Assembly (NCBI GenBank): GCA_900466945.1
Contig: UBNV01000012.1
Span: 101,670 to 165,669 of the forward strand
Length of the DNA stretch: 64,000 nt
Reading direction: 5' to 3'
Origin: Hyphomicrobiales bacterium
Lineage (GTDB): Bacteria > Pseudomonadota > Alphaproteobacteria > Rhizobiales > Rhizobiaceae
Part shown: in pieces, positions 20,233 to 28,219 of the stretch
How the letters are laid out: every line of letters starts with the position of its first letter
How positions within the stretch are numbered: position 1 is the first letter of the stretch
Notes under the pieces: model-generated
Seen by the model: only the letters and a program-made list of their open reading frames with translations
Databases searched by the model: none
Told to the model about the DNA's origin: nothing
Made by a program: the position numbers and the translations under genes

Positions 20233-20880
20233 ATGTTCATGTCTATCCCCGATTTCTCCGGCAGAACTATTGCCATCGACTTCGAGACCGCAACGGAAGC
20301 GCGGGCGAGTGCCTGTTCGATCGGGCTTGCCTTCATCGAGAGTGGACGCGTGGTGCGGATCGAAGAGCGCCTCATCCGGCCGCCGCAAAACCGCTATTCG
20401 CCGTTCAACATCGCCATTCACGGGATCCGGCCCGAGCATACCGCCCATGCTCCCGATTTTGCCGAGGTCATGGCGGAGTTCGTCGGTGATTTCGAGGGCG
20501 CGCGGATGATCGCGCACAATGCGTCCTTCGATTTTTCCGTGCTGAGGGCCAGTCTCGATCTCTGCGGGTTGGACTATCCGGATGTTTCTTATCTCTGCAG
20601 CGTGAAGCTCGCGCAGCGCCACTGGCCGGACCTCGGATCGCACCGGTTGAACGTGCTAGCAGCCCATCTCGGTCTTACTTTCCTGCATCACAATGCAGCC
20701 GAGGACGCTCGCATCTGCGCAGAGGCTTGTCTCGCCATGGCCGTGGAGGCCGAGGTGGAAGACCTTTTCGAACTGGCGGTGAAGCACGGGCTCAATCCGG
20801 GCCGGCTGCATCGGCAGGGATATGACGCCTGCTCCTTCGCCCGAAAGCCAAAGAGGAAACAGGTCGCCTTGCAAGCGTGA
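20233..20880 (+). CDS. DnaQ-like (DEDDh) 3'-5' exonuclease
   Basis: 215 residues from ATG 20233. The exonuclease I motif is IAIDFETAT, motif II AHNASFDFSVL, and motif III HHNAAEDARI, so the DEDDh catalytic set is complete. The family includes DNA polymerase III epsilon, RNase T and stand-alone nucleases. The short C-terminal tail without polymerase contacts argues against the main epsilon subunit. The start is uncertain: ATG 20239 and ATG 20167 are also in frame and none has a clear ribosome site. It is divergent from the DEAD-box gene, with creA 43 bases downstream. Confidence 0.82.
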   Translation: MFMSIPDFSGRTIAIDFETATEARASACSIGLAFIESGRVVRIEERLIRPPQNRYSPFNIAIHGIRPEHTAHAPDFAEVMAEFVGDFEGARMIAHNASFDFSVLRASLDLCGLDYPDVSYLCSVKLAQRHWPDLGSHRLNVLAAHLGLTFLHHNAAEDARICAEACLAMAVEAEVEDLFELAVKHGLNPGRLHRQGYDACSFARKPKRKQVALQA

Positions 20881-20923
20881 TGCGACATCCTATCTTCAGT
20901 GAAATCACGAAGGAGTGAAGTCG

Positions 20924-21412
20924 ATGTCGATCCGTAAAGCTGCCGCTGCTGCTGCCATCTTCGCTGCCATGGCAGTTCCCGCCTCTTCCGAAGTCGTCGG
21001 GAAGGTCGGGGTCGACTGGGTCGGCAATGATATTGTCGTCGAAGCGGTGACGGATCCCGCTGTGAAGGGGGTGACGTGCCACGTCACCTATTTCGATCGA
21101 TCAATTATCGACCGTCTGTCGAAGGGCAACTGGTTCGAGGATCCCTCCAACAATTCGATCGCATGCCGCCAGACGGGGCCAATCGAGATCGGCGACATCG
21201 ATCTGTCGGAAGAGGGTGAGGAAGTGTTCCGGGAGGGACTCTCGATCATCTGGAAGTCGCTGGTCGTCAACCGAATCTACGACAAGGAAAACGATACGCT
21301 GATCTACCTGGCGCATTCCCGACAGGTGGTCGAGGGTTCGGCGAAGATGGCGATATCGACGGTGCCGCTGTTCAATCAGAATGTCGTATGGACGGCGGGC
21401 AAACCGCAGTAA
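20924..21412 (+). CDS. creA: CreA family periplasmic protein
   Basis: 162 residues. An N-terminal signal peptide (Ala-rich, ending near VPASSE) is followed by the CreA fold: DIVVEAVTDPAVKGVTC, YFDRS, SIACRQTGPIEI, SLVVNRIYDKENDTLIYLAHS and VVEGSAKMAISTVPL. These segments line up along the whole length with E. coli CreA. The two cysteines could form a disulphide. Function is unknown despite the name, which comes from the creABCD locus; no CreB/CreC/CreD is present here. ATG 20924 is eight bases after AAGGAG; the in-frame GTG 20915 overlaps that site and is rejected. Confidence 0.9.
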   Translation: MSIRKAAAAAAIFAAMAVPASSEVVGKVGVDWVGNDIVVEAVTDPAVKGVTCHVTYFDRSIIDRLSKGNWFEDPSNNSIACRQTGPIEIGDIDLSEEGEEVFREGLSIIWKSLVVNRIYDKENDTLIYLAHSRQVVEGSAKMAISTVPLFNQNVVWTAGKPQ

Positions 21413-21568
21413 CAGACCAGTTTAGGGTGCAACGGCGTCGGGACTCATTTGTGTGACGCCGGTCACTTCACGAGTCGCGACCGCTTCGCCATTCATGCCG
21501 TGCCGCTGCTGCGTTACCCCCATTTCGCAGCCGGCCGGAGCGGAACCTGTTCTCCACTCCAAACAAGG

Positions 21569-21598
21569 ACGCCCTGGAGCCGTTCGGATCCAGGGCGT
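21569..21598. terminator. Hairpin terminator between creA and the small exported protein
   Basis: A perfect 10-bp stem (ACGCCCTGGA / TCCAGGGCGT) with a 10-base loop lies between two convergent genes, 157 bases after the creA stop and 23 bases past the stop at 21622. It probably serves both directions. On the plus strand it is followed by TCTC rather than a T-run. Confidence 0.65.
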
Positions 21599-21621
21599 TC
21601 TCAGAAGTCTCGCGATCGAGC

Positions 21622-21987
21622 TTACTTAACGTAAACGATCTTGCCGCCGTTAGCAGCCGTATCGACGTCGATCACGTTCATGGTGTCAATGCTATCCTCC
21701 TGGAGAGCTGCCATGATAGCCGGATCAGCGCTTACTTCGGCCTGAGCCTCAGCCATCGCAGCCTGGTCGTTGATCATTGCTTCGAGGCGGGTGTGCTCCT
21801 GACGACCCTGATCGTTGTCGAGGCTGTCGAGGCGGACAATGCTCACGCCGTCGGTCGACATGGCCGTCGAGTTCGTGGTGGTCGTGGTGTCGACCATCGG
21901 GTCGGCGGCGGTCTGGGCGAAGGCTACGCCCGAAACAGAGGCGATGGACATGGCACCGGCGAGCGCGAGCTTTACTGCAGAATTCAT
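21622..21987 (-). CDS. Small exported protein of unknown function
   Basis: 121 residues. ATG 21987 follows AAGGAGA at good spacing. A signal peptide (VKLALAGAMSIASVSGVAFA, cleaved after AFA) precedes a Thr/Asp-rich stretch (DTTTTTNSTAMST), then a short acidic domain with SIVRLDSLDNDQ, an Ala-rich helix and a C-terminal NGGKIVYVK strand. No cysteine is present in the mature part. No family was recognised with confidence. The gene stands alone: the 5' side is an unusually AT-rich gap, and a terminator follows. This suggests an individually regulated periplasmic or secreted protein. Confidence 0.75.
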   Translation of the reverse strand: MNSAVKLALAGAMSIASVSGVAFAQTAADPMVDTTTTTNSTAMSTDGVSIVRLDSLDNDQGRQEHTRLEAMINDQAAMAEAQAEVSADPAIMAALQEDSIDTMNVIDVDTAANGGKIVYVK

Positions 21988-22079
21988 GGTCTTTCTCCTT
22001 GGTTTCTCTTCAGAATTTCTTGCTTCGTTGGAAGCTGACAGGAAAACGCAAGACCGTGTCCAGGGTTCCAATTGAACCA

Positions 22080-22110
22080 AAAAATATTTATAAATTATAA
22101 TAAATATTCG
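22080..22110 (-). promoter_or_regulatory. AT-rich promoter candidate for the small exported protein
   Basis: A ~30-base stretch almost free of G and C contains TATAAT on the minus strand at 22099-22094, about 107 bases upstream of the ATG at 21987. No matching -35 hexamer was found at 17 or 18 bases. The base composition contrasts sharply with the rest of the window. Confidence 0.3.
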
Positions 22111-22179
22111 CCATAACATCATACAAACATAAACAACGCCATCGGTGAAGCCGATCGCGTTTGGTGTATAACCAACGGA

Positions 22180-22207
22180 AAAATGCCCCGCGGATACGGG
22201 GCATTTT
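22180..22207. terminator. Hairpin terminator after cheW
   Basis: An 11-bp stem (AAAATGCCCCG / CGGGGCATTTT) with a 6-base loop lies 20 bases past the cheW stop. A-run and T-run flank the GC core, so it can work in both orientations. For cheW on the minus strand the stem ends in TTTT. Confidence 0.8.
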
Positions 22208-22226
22208 CCTGGGAAGGGCAATGGGC

Positions 22227-22691
22227 TTAGGCGGCCTGCGCCAGTTCGTCGGCGATGACTGTGTCGAGGTTGAGGAAGCAGACCATCGATTTTTCGAGTG
22301 CGACGATGCCGCGGCAGAAAGCGCGCTGGGCTTCCGGGATGATTTCCGGTGCGGGCTGCAGGTCTTCGCTCTTGATCGTCATCATGTCGGACACCTGCTC
22401 GACCAAAAGGCCGACCAGCTTGCCGGCGATGTCGGTGACGATGATCGCGGCGCGCTCCGACGGTTCTGTCATCTTCATACCGAGCCGGCAGGCCATATCG
22501 ATGACCGGGATGACGGCGCCGCGCAGGTTAATCAGGCCGAGAACGTAAGGCGGTGTGTGCGGCATCGGCGTCACGGGAGCCCAGCCGCGGATTTCGCGGA
22601 TGGCCATGATGTCGATGCAGAATTCCTGGTCGCCGAGATGGAACGATACGATTTCCAGATACGCACCCGACTGTTTGATGGCATTGCTCAT
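22227..22691 (-). CDS. cheW: Chemotaxis coupling protein CheW
   Basis: 154 residues, normal for CheW, the scaffold that joins chemoreceptors to the kinase CheA. Family features are EIVSFHLGDQEFCIDIMAIREIRGW, TPMPHTPPYVLGLINLRGAVIPVIDMACRLG broken into beta strands, and VGLLVEQVSDMMTI near the end. The gene begins two bases after the stop of the chemoreceptor at 22694-24661, so both are almost certainly one operon. No cheA, cheR, cheB or cheY lies in the window. They form a receptor-coupler module that must plug into a kinase encoded elsewhere. Confidence 0.94.
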   Translation of the reverse strand: MSNAIKQSGAYLEIVSFHLGDQEFCIDIMAIREIRGWAPVTPMPHTPPYVLGLINLRGAVIPVIDMACRLGMKMTEPSERAAIIVTDIAGKLVGLLVEQVSDMMTIKSEDLQPAPEIIPEAQRAFCRGIVALEKSMVCFLNLDTVIADELAQAA

Positions 22692-22693
22692 GG

Positions 22694-24661
22694 TCAGAAC
22701 TCTTCCCAGTGTTCTTTCGCTGCGGCAGCTGAGGCTGTTGCCGAAGCAGTTCGGTTAAACGATCCCGCAACCTTGTCCATCAGCGCCCGTGCGGGAGACG
22801 GTTTCTGAGGGGAGGCGGCGCGTGCCGGCTCCTGATGTTGGACATGAGCAGCCTGGCCCAAGGTCACCTTGAACTGCCCGACGAGGCGCGAAAGGTTTTC
22901 CGCATCGCTCGCCAGCGTGTGGCTTGCCGCATTGGTCTGCTCTACCATCGCGGCATTCTGTTGCGTGACCTGATCCATCTGGCCGACGGCCGAATTGATC
23001 TCGCTCAGACCAACTGATTGTTCACGCGCGCTGGTAACGATTGCCTTAACATGCTCGTTAATTCGTAAAACATCTTCGCCGATCCGGTGCAGTGCCTGTC
23101 CGGTCGCAGTCACCAGCTCGACCCCGGAGCGCACTTCGTCATTGGATCGTGTCACCAGTGTCTTGATGTCGCGAGCGGCGTCGGCAGCCCTTCCGGCCAG
23201 CGCCCGGACTTCCTGGGCAACGACGGCAAAGCCCTTGCCGGCTTCGCCTGCGCGCGCTGCCTCGACGCCCGCATTGAGTGCCAGAAGGTTCGTCTGGAAG
23301 GCGATTTCGTCAATGACGTTGATGATCTTGCCGATTTCGTCGGTCGCGTCCTCAATGCGGTTCATTGCCGCCATTGCCTCGTTGACCACCGCACCGGATT
23401 TTTCGGCGTAGTCCTTGGCGTTGTCCACCATGTGGCTCGCCTCTTCGGCCCGCTCGGTCGCGCCCTTGACCGTTTCGGTGATCTCGGAGAGAGCCGCGGA
23501 AGTTTCCTCCAGTGAAGCGGCCTGCTGTTCGGTGCGGCGGGCCAGATCGTCGGCGGCGCTGCGCATCTGCTGGCTATTCGCGTGGATCGAGTTGCTGTTG
23601 GACGAGATCTCGGTCATGACCCGCTTGAGGTTCGTCGCCACTTCGTTGAAGTCTGTGCGCAGCCGTTCCAGGTCCGACGGGAAGGGCGCAGTGATGGCGG
23701 TGCAGAGGTCACCTTCGGAAAGCCGCTTCAGGCCTTCGCCCAGCGCATCGACGGCGCTCTTCAGGGCTTTCGTGTCGGCTTCCATGCTGGCGGTGCGGCT
23801 TTCGCGTTCTGCTTCGTTCTGCTGGCGCTGGATCCTGGTCGAATCCTCAAGGTCACGCTTGTCGATCGCGGCCTTGCGGAAAATTTCGGCCGAGCGAGCC
23901 ATGCCACCGATTTCATCTCGCCGGTCGGTGGCATCGACCTCTGCGTCATAGTCGCCATCGATGATTCGCTGCATGCTGTTGCGCACCAGCCTGATTCCAT
24001 TGGCAATCGAATTGCCGTGCACGAATTGCAGGAGGATGACAGTGGTGAAGGCGATGCTGCCGAGCCAGAGCTGGAACTTGAGCGCTTCGTTGCTCGTGTT
24101 CGTGGCTTCGTTGACATATTCCTCGACGAGCTTGCCACCGAGGGCCGAGAGATTGTTCAGCACATTTCCCAGACGTTCACCCGAACCATCGATCGCATCG
24201 TCGATCGCGGCATAGTCCCCTTCAGGCGCATTGGTTTCGACCATGCGCTTGAGGTCGACCTGGATCGCCTGGGCTACGACTTTGACATCGGCCTCGTAGG
24301 TGCCGACCTCGCCTGGAGCACCCGCTTGCGTCGCTACGGTTTTGAGCACCGTCGCTCCCTCGGTCAAAAGAGCGACCGCCGCGTTGACGATCTCGACGCG
24401 TTCCGGCTGGATCTGGCCTTCGCCGCGGTCGATAATCGTGTCCATCGCCGCCAGGATCATGTTCGCATTGGCAAGCCGCATCTCGTTGATGCGCTCGACC
24501 TCGTTCTTGATGACGATCGAATCCTGTATGGCAGCCGATATCTGCGTGTTCTGGTACCAGCCGACCGCCAGCATCGAGCCGATGCCGACGACTGCAGCTG
24601 CGCCTAAGGTCATCAGGCGCTGCCTGACCGACAGGTCTCTACCCGTAATGAGATTGAACAT
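22694..24661 (-). CDS. Methyl-accepting chemotaxis protein with C-terminal pentapeptide
   Basis: 655 residues. TM1 is near residues 13-36 and TM2 near 200-225. The ~165-residue periplasmic part between them is mostly helical, without a recognised small-molecule domain. HAMP follows (NGIRLVRNSMQRIIDGDYDAEV), then a long signalling coiled coil with the receptor tip FQTNLLALNAGVEAARAGE and GFAVVAQEVRALAGRAADAA. The extreme C-terminus HWEEF fits the aromatic-x-x-aromatic pentapeptide that tethers CheR/CheB in full-length receptors, after a flexible Ala/Ser/Pro linker. cheW is immediately downstream. The ligand cannot be inferred. Confidence 0.93.
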   Translation of the reverse strand: MFNLITGRDLSVRQRLMTLGAAAVVGIGSMLAVGWYQNTQISAAIQDSIVIKNEVERINEMRLANANMILAAMDTIIDRGEGQIQPERVEIVNAAVALLTEGATVLKTVATQAGAPGEVGTYEADVKVVAQAIQVDLKRMVETNAPEGDYAAIDDAIDGSGERLGNVLNNLSALGGKLVEEYVNEATNTSNEALKFQLWLGSIAFTTVILLQFVHGNSIANGIRLVRNSMQRIIDGDYDAEVDATDRRDEIGGMARSAEIFRKAAIDKRDLEDSTRIQRQQNEAERESRTASMEADTKALKSAVDALGEGLKRLSEGDLCTAITAPFPSDLERLRTDFNEVATNLKRVMTEISSNSNSIHANSQQMRSAADDLARRTEQQAASLEETSAALSEITETVKGATERAEEASHMVDNAKDYAEKSGAVVNEAMAAMNRIEDATDEIGKIINVIDEIAFQTNLLALNAGVEAARAGEAGKGFAVVAQEVRALAGRAADAARDIKTLVTRSNDEVRSGVELVTATGQALHRIGEDVLRINEHVKAIVTSAREQSVGLSEINSAVGQMDQVTQQNAAMVEQTNAASHTLASDAENLSRLVGQFKVTLGQAAHVQHQEPARAASPQKPSPARALMDKVAGSFNRTASATASAAAAKEHWEEF

Positions 24662-24854
24662 GTGTGTCCCCAGCCTCGATCCCGGCGGCCCGTGCGCACC
24701 GGTGACATGTCATGCGAGGCCGAGGGTGGAGTGGGCTCGGCGGACAATCATGTCCGTTTGACCTTGCAGGCCAAAACGCTCACGCAGAATCTCGAATATT
24801 AGTTAATCTAGAACTAATCGGAAGAAATTACCTGACAAGACGTATTTCCGGTTT

Positions 24855-25643
24855 TCACGTGGCGGTGATCGCGCGGCGATAAAGATGCCAAGTGGCGTGA
24901 CCGGCGACTGGCAAGACCACGAGCAGGCCCAGAAACAGCGGCATGAGTGCTGCGATCACCAGACCCGCCACGACCGCTCCAAAGGTCAGCATCGGGACCG
25001 GATTGTCGATGACTGTGCGCATGCTCGTGAGCATCGCAGTCACGAAGTCAACGTCATGTTCTAGGAGCAACGGCATGGAAATCACGGTGGCGCTGAAGAG
25101 GATGGTGGCAAGGACTGCGCCGACAAGCGTGCCGATGGCGAGGAAGAGCAAACCCTCCGGTGTCGTGAAGACGACATTGGCGAAGGCATCCAGCGTGGCT
25201 GGAATACGAAAGCCTAGGAAAAGGGCCATCAACAGGCGGACCTGGTAGATCCAGATCCAGAAAATGAACAGCACGACAAAAGCCATCCATGACAATTGCC
25301 GCTCCCGCTGGCGGAAGACCTCGGCCAACACTGCCTTCCAGCTGATCCTTTCTCCCTGTCGGTGCCGTCTGCTGATCTCATAGAGACCCACTGCCACGAA
25401 GGGGCCAATCAGAGGAAAGCCGATGGCGACGGGGATGATCATCCAGGGCAGATGATAATAGGTCAGCGTCACGGCGATGAAGAGACCGCCCACTGCATAG
25501 ATAGCGCCGAAAAACAGTCCGAACGTCGGATAGGTGCGGAAATCCCGCCAGCCATCGACCAAGGCCGCGCGGACATCATCCAACTGCAGCTTGTTGATCT
25601 GAAGTTTTGGCATGGAACCCCGTTGGAGTGCCTGCTGTTCCAT
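24855..25643 (-). CDS. DUF2189 family integral membrane protein
   Basis: 262 residues from ATG 25643, which follows GGGAGG; longer in-frame starts give an implausible hydrophilic extension. After a short N-terminus with the segment VRAALVDGWRDFRTYPTFGLFFGAIYAVGG there are about six hydrophobic segments, many Phe/Leu/Val-rich. DUF2189 proteins are frequent in alphaproteobacteria and have no assigned function. Some are annotated as possible cytochrome c oxidase subunit I-like, but no heme-ligand histidine pattern is visible here. It is transcribed alone, divergent from the tiny gene at 25781. Confidence 0.8.
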   Translation of the reverse strand: MEQQALQRGSMPKLQINKLQLDDVRAALVDGWRDFRTYPTFGLFFGAIYAVGGLFIAVTLTYYHLPWMIIPVAIGFPLIGPFVAVGLYEISRRHRQGERISWKAVLAEVFRQRERQLSWMAFVVLFIFWIWIYQVRLLMALFLGFRIPATLDAFANVVFTTPEGLLFLAIGTLVGAVLATILFSATVISMPLLLEHDVDFVTAMLTSMRTVIDNPVPMLTFGAVVAGLVIAALMPLFLGLLVVLPVAGHATWHLYRRAITAT

Positions 25644-25780
25644 AGGTCCCTCCCAAGACGTCTGGTGCTGCGACAGTCTGTCAGCAAATCGCGATTCTGG
25701 TCCTTGATATCCGTCAAATCGAAAGTATCGGCATGAAAATCTCGCGTTCCATCCTGCCAGAACTGCGCTAAGATAGAGTG

Positions 25781-25936
25781 ATGTCCGATATCGCACGCGC
25801 TCAAAAATGGTTGCCTTACACGGCTCTGCTTCTGGCAGCGACGCTGTTCACCGTTGCGGTCTTCCTGGGCTGGATGCGATTCGGCGGCGAGATCTTCCTG
25901 TCCCTGATCGAAAGTGGTCTTGCCTACTGCTTTTGA
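25781..25936 (+). CDS. Tiny single-span membrane protein upstream of SCO
   Basis: A 51-residue frame starting ATG 25781. A basic/polar N-terminus (MSDIARAQKW) precedes one hydrophobic helix (PYTALLLAATLFTVAVFLGW) and a short tail with FGGEIFLSLIESGLAYCF. The clean helix with positive-inside N-terminus looks like a real small protein rather than noise. Its ribosome site is weak. It sits 121 bases before the SCO gene on the same strand. It has no recognised family. A role in cytochrome oxidase or membrane assembly would be a guess from position only. Confidence 0.5.
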   Translation: MSDIARAQKWLPYTALLLAATLFTVAVFLGWMRFGGEIFLSLIESGLAYCF

Positions 25937-26057
25937 CCTGGACGCGACCGTGACAAATCGGCGCTCTTTCCTGCAATTTCGTGGAGTTGAATTGCCATCC
26001 GCGTCGCCGGGGATTATCCGGCGCTACTAGGATTTCAAACGCTAAGGAATTGCCAGA

Positions 26058-26657
26058 ATGAAAACGGTCAGAGTGGTCTTGTGGGCGGCGGTGGTCGTCA
26101 TGGCGGGTGTGCTTGGTTGGCTCACCTACCAGGTCACGCAATCCAAGGAACAGATCGCCGAAGCACCGTTTGGCGTGCCTTTCCAACTCGTCGATCAAAA
26201 TGGCCAGCCGATCACCGAGCAGGCCCTGCGCGGCAAGCCGACCGCGCTATTCTTCGGCTTCACCCATTGCCCCGAGGTCTGCCCCACCACGCTGTTCGAA
26301 CTCGATGGCTGGATGAAAACGGTCGATCCCGATGCGAAGGGGCTGCAGGCCTATTTCGTGACCGTGGATCCGGAGCGGGATACACCAGAGATCCTCAGCC
26401 GCTACGTCTCCAATGTCACCGACCGGGTGAAGGGCATCGCTGGCGATCCGGCCAAGATCGCCGAAGTCGTCAAAGGCTTCCGCGTTTATGCCAAGAAGAT
26501 CCCGCTCGACGAAGCGCAGCCTGACGGCGACTATACGATGGACCATACCGCTTCCGTTTTCCTGCTGGATGCGGATGGGCGTTTCAAGGGCACGATTGCC
26601 TATGGCGAGAACCCTGATACGGCGATCAAAAAGCTTGAAAACCTGATGAAGGGCTGA
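26058..26657 (+). CDS. SCO family copper chaperone (SCO1/SenC/PrrC)
   Basis: 199 residues. An N-terminal membrane anchor (about residues 4-24) is followed by a thioredoxin-like domain facing the periplasm. The copper ligands are C71 and C75 in HCPEVCPTT, and H163 in DYTMDHTASVFLL; the set is complete. SCO proteins deliver copper to the CuA site of cytochrome c oxidase or act as thiol reductants. ATG 26058 has an AAGGAATTGCC context upstream. prmA follows 87 bases later. Confidence 0.93.
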   Translation: MKTVRVVLWAAVVVMAGVLGWLTYQVTQSKEQIAEAPFGVPFQLVDQNGQPITEQALRGKPTALFFGFTHCPEVCPTTLFELDGWMKTVDPDAKGLQAYFVTVDPERDTPEILSRYVSNVTDRVKGIAGDPAKIAEVVKGFRVYAKKIPLDEAQPDGDYTMDHTASVFLLDADGRFKGTIAYGENPDTAIKKLENLMKG

Positions 26658-26744
26658 TGTCCGCCCTTTGGCCGGAGGTTGCCATGGCGGCGATTGCGTT
26701 GTACCGCAACGCCTGACCGTCCCGACCTCCGAGGAATACTGACC

Positions 26745-27629
26745 GTGAGCGAAATTCGCCTCTATGTGAGCACCACCGAGAAAAACGCGAATCGGATTCT
26801 TGATCTGATGAGCTTTGCCTTCGGTGAGGAGGATTATGCGATCGCGACCACCGAGGTCGACGAAAAGGCGGATATCTGGGAGGCCTCCGTCTACCTGATG
26901 GCCGACCAGGAAGAAGAGGTCATGCAGCGGGTCCGGGACCTGCTCGCCGAGGAATACCCCGATGTGACGGTCGCACGGGAGGTCATCCCCGATATCGACT
27001 GGATCGCCAAGTCGCTCGAGGGGCTGAAGCCCGTGCGCGCCGGGCGCTTTCTCGTGCATGGCTCGCATGATCGTGACAAGGTCCAGGCGCATGACGTCGC
27101 GATCGAGATCGACGCTGGCCAAGCCTTCGGAACGGGCCATCACGGCACGACGGCGGGCTGCCTGGAGGTGATCGAGAAGGTAGTTCGGTCTCGCAAGGTC
27201 CGCAACGCGCTCGATCTCGGAACTGGCAGCGGCGTGCTCGCCATCGCCGTCCGCAAGCTGCTTCCGGTGCCAGTCCTTGCAACGGACATCGATCCGATTG
27301 CCGTTCGGGTGGCGAAAGAGAACGCCCGGCGCAATCAGATCGTCGAGGGCATCGACTTCCGTACGGCGCCCGGTTTTCACTCGACTGCATTTCGCGAATA
27401 CGGCCCGTTCGACCTCATCATCGCGAATATTCTGGCGCGGCCGCTGATCAAGATGGCGCCGCAGCTGGTGAACCACCTTGCGCCGAACGGCTCGGTCGTT
27501 CTCTCCGGCATTCTGGCCGAGCAACGCTGGAAGGTGATTGCGGCCTACAGTGCGCAGGGCCTGTCGCATGTGAAGACGATCTGGCGCAATGGATGGGTGA
27601 CCATCCACTTCACGCAAGGGAAGGGCTGA
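26745..27629 (+). CDS. prmA: Ribosomal protein L11 methyltransferase PrmA
   Basis: 294 residues from GTG 26745, eight bases after GAGGAA; the longer frame upstream starts in non-coding sequence. The N-terminal substrate-recognition domain (SEIRLYVSTTEKNANRILD) is followed by the class I methyltransferase core: AFGTGHHGTTAGCLE, LDLGTGSGVLAIA for SAM binding, ATDIDPIAV, and the catalytic-pocket FDLIIANILARPL. The enzyme trimethylates lysines and the N-terminus of ribosomal protein L11 in the cytoplasm. A strong terminator follows 31 bases after the stop. Confidence 0.95.
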   Translation: MSEIRLYVSTTEKNANRILDLMSFAFGEEDYAIATTEVDEKADIWEASVYLMADQEEEVMQRVRDLLAEEYPDVTVAREVIPDIDWIAKSLEGLKPVRAGRFLVHGSHDRDKVQAHDVAIEIDAGQAFGTGHHGTTAGCLEVIEKVVRSRKVRNALDLGTGSGVLAIAVRKLLPVPVLATDIDPIAVRVAKENARRNQIVEGIDFRTAPGFHSTAFREYGPFDLIIANILARPLIKMAPQLVNHLAPNGSVVLSGILAEQRWKVIAAYSAQGLSHVKTIWRNGWVTIHFTQGKG

Positions 27630-27660
27630 GACGCAACGTCAACCTCTGCGACAATGAAAA

Positions 27661-27692
27661 AAAAGGCGGCCCCGCTAGGAGCCGCCTTTTTG
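27661..27692 (+). terminator. Rho-independent terminator after prmA
   Basis: A 10-bp stem (AAAAGGCGGC / GCCGCCTTTT) with a 10-base loop is preceded by an A-run and followed by further Ts, 31 bases after the prmA stop. The symmetrical A/T flanks mean it could also end transcripts from the minus strand, such as the DUF1127 gene at 27784. Confidence 0.85.
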
Positions 27693-27783
27693 GCACCGGC
27701 ATCATGCCGCGCCGAAGTCCGCGAGCGTGGGAGGAGCGCTCAAGCGGATGCTAGAATGGACAATCGTTGCCGACCGTCGCGGA

Positions 27784-27957
27784 TCAGATGATCGAGCGCT
27801 GATGCGGACGACGACGCAATTCGTCACGTGTCAGGCCCATGGCCGAAAGCGATGCGTCGTCGAGCGACAGAAGCGCGCCCGTTGCATAGAGATCGGCACG
27901 ACGCTGGCGTGCCTCGACAAGATTGTTCAGGGCGGTGCGCAGGAAAGACTTGGCCAT
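27784..27957 (-). CDS. DUF1127-like small protein
   Basis: 57 residues from ATG 27957, preceded by GAAGGAA. The sequence ends in LSLDDASLSAMGLTRDELRRR, which matches the conserved C-terminal helix of DUF1127 proteins (L-x-x-L-x-D-x-x-L-x-D-[IM]-G). The N-terminal half (FLRTALNNLVEARQRRADLY) is a basic amphipathic helix. Small arginine-rich DUF1127 proteins in agrobacteria have been linked to phosphate and RNA metabolism, but this copy is not characterised. It lies alone, with 262 empty bases upstream where no gene or clear motif was seen. Confidence 0.7.
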   Translation of the reverse strand: MAKSFLRTALNNLVEARQRRADLYATGALLSLDDASLSAMGLTRDELRRRPHQRSII

Positions 27958-28219
27958 CTCTCGGTTCCTTCTAAGTTTCGGACGCTTGTTCTGTCGTCCT
28001 CGATGACCCTGATATAGTCTCATTGGTTCTCCCCTGTCAGATGGCTTCGAGCAAGGGAGATCTGCGCTTGCTGCATAGCAACATGAGCTTCGCCTGAAAT
28101 TGCGGCATATCTGTTTTAGAAGGGCGGCATCTGCCGTGAAACGGTGCAGTGAAGGTGGTGAGGGCGCGAAGGCCTTGCTATAAGCGCCGACAGAATCCGC
28201 AAACAGTGTGAGCCAGCCT

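Noticed and set aside
24741..24756. A 6-bp hairpin (CGGACA / TGTCCG) upstream of the chemoreceptor gene
   Set aside because: It is too short and isolated to call a terminator or an operator.
26247..27617. A 456-codon minus-strand frame opposite SCO and prmA
   Set aside because: It spans two well-supported plus-strand genes and a gap, and has no recognisable domain.
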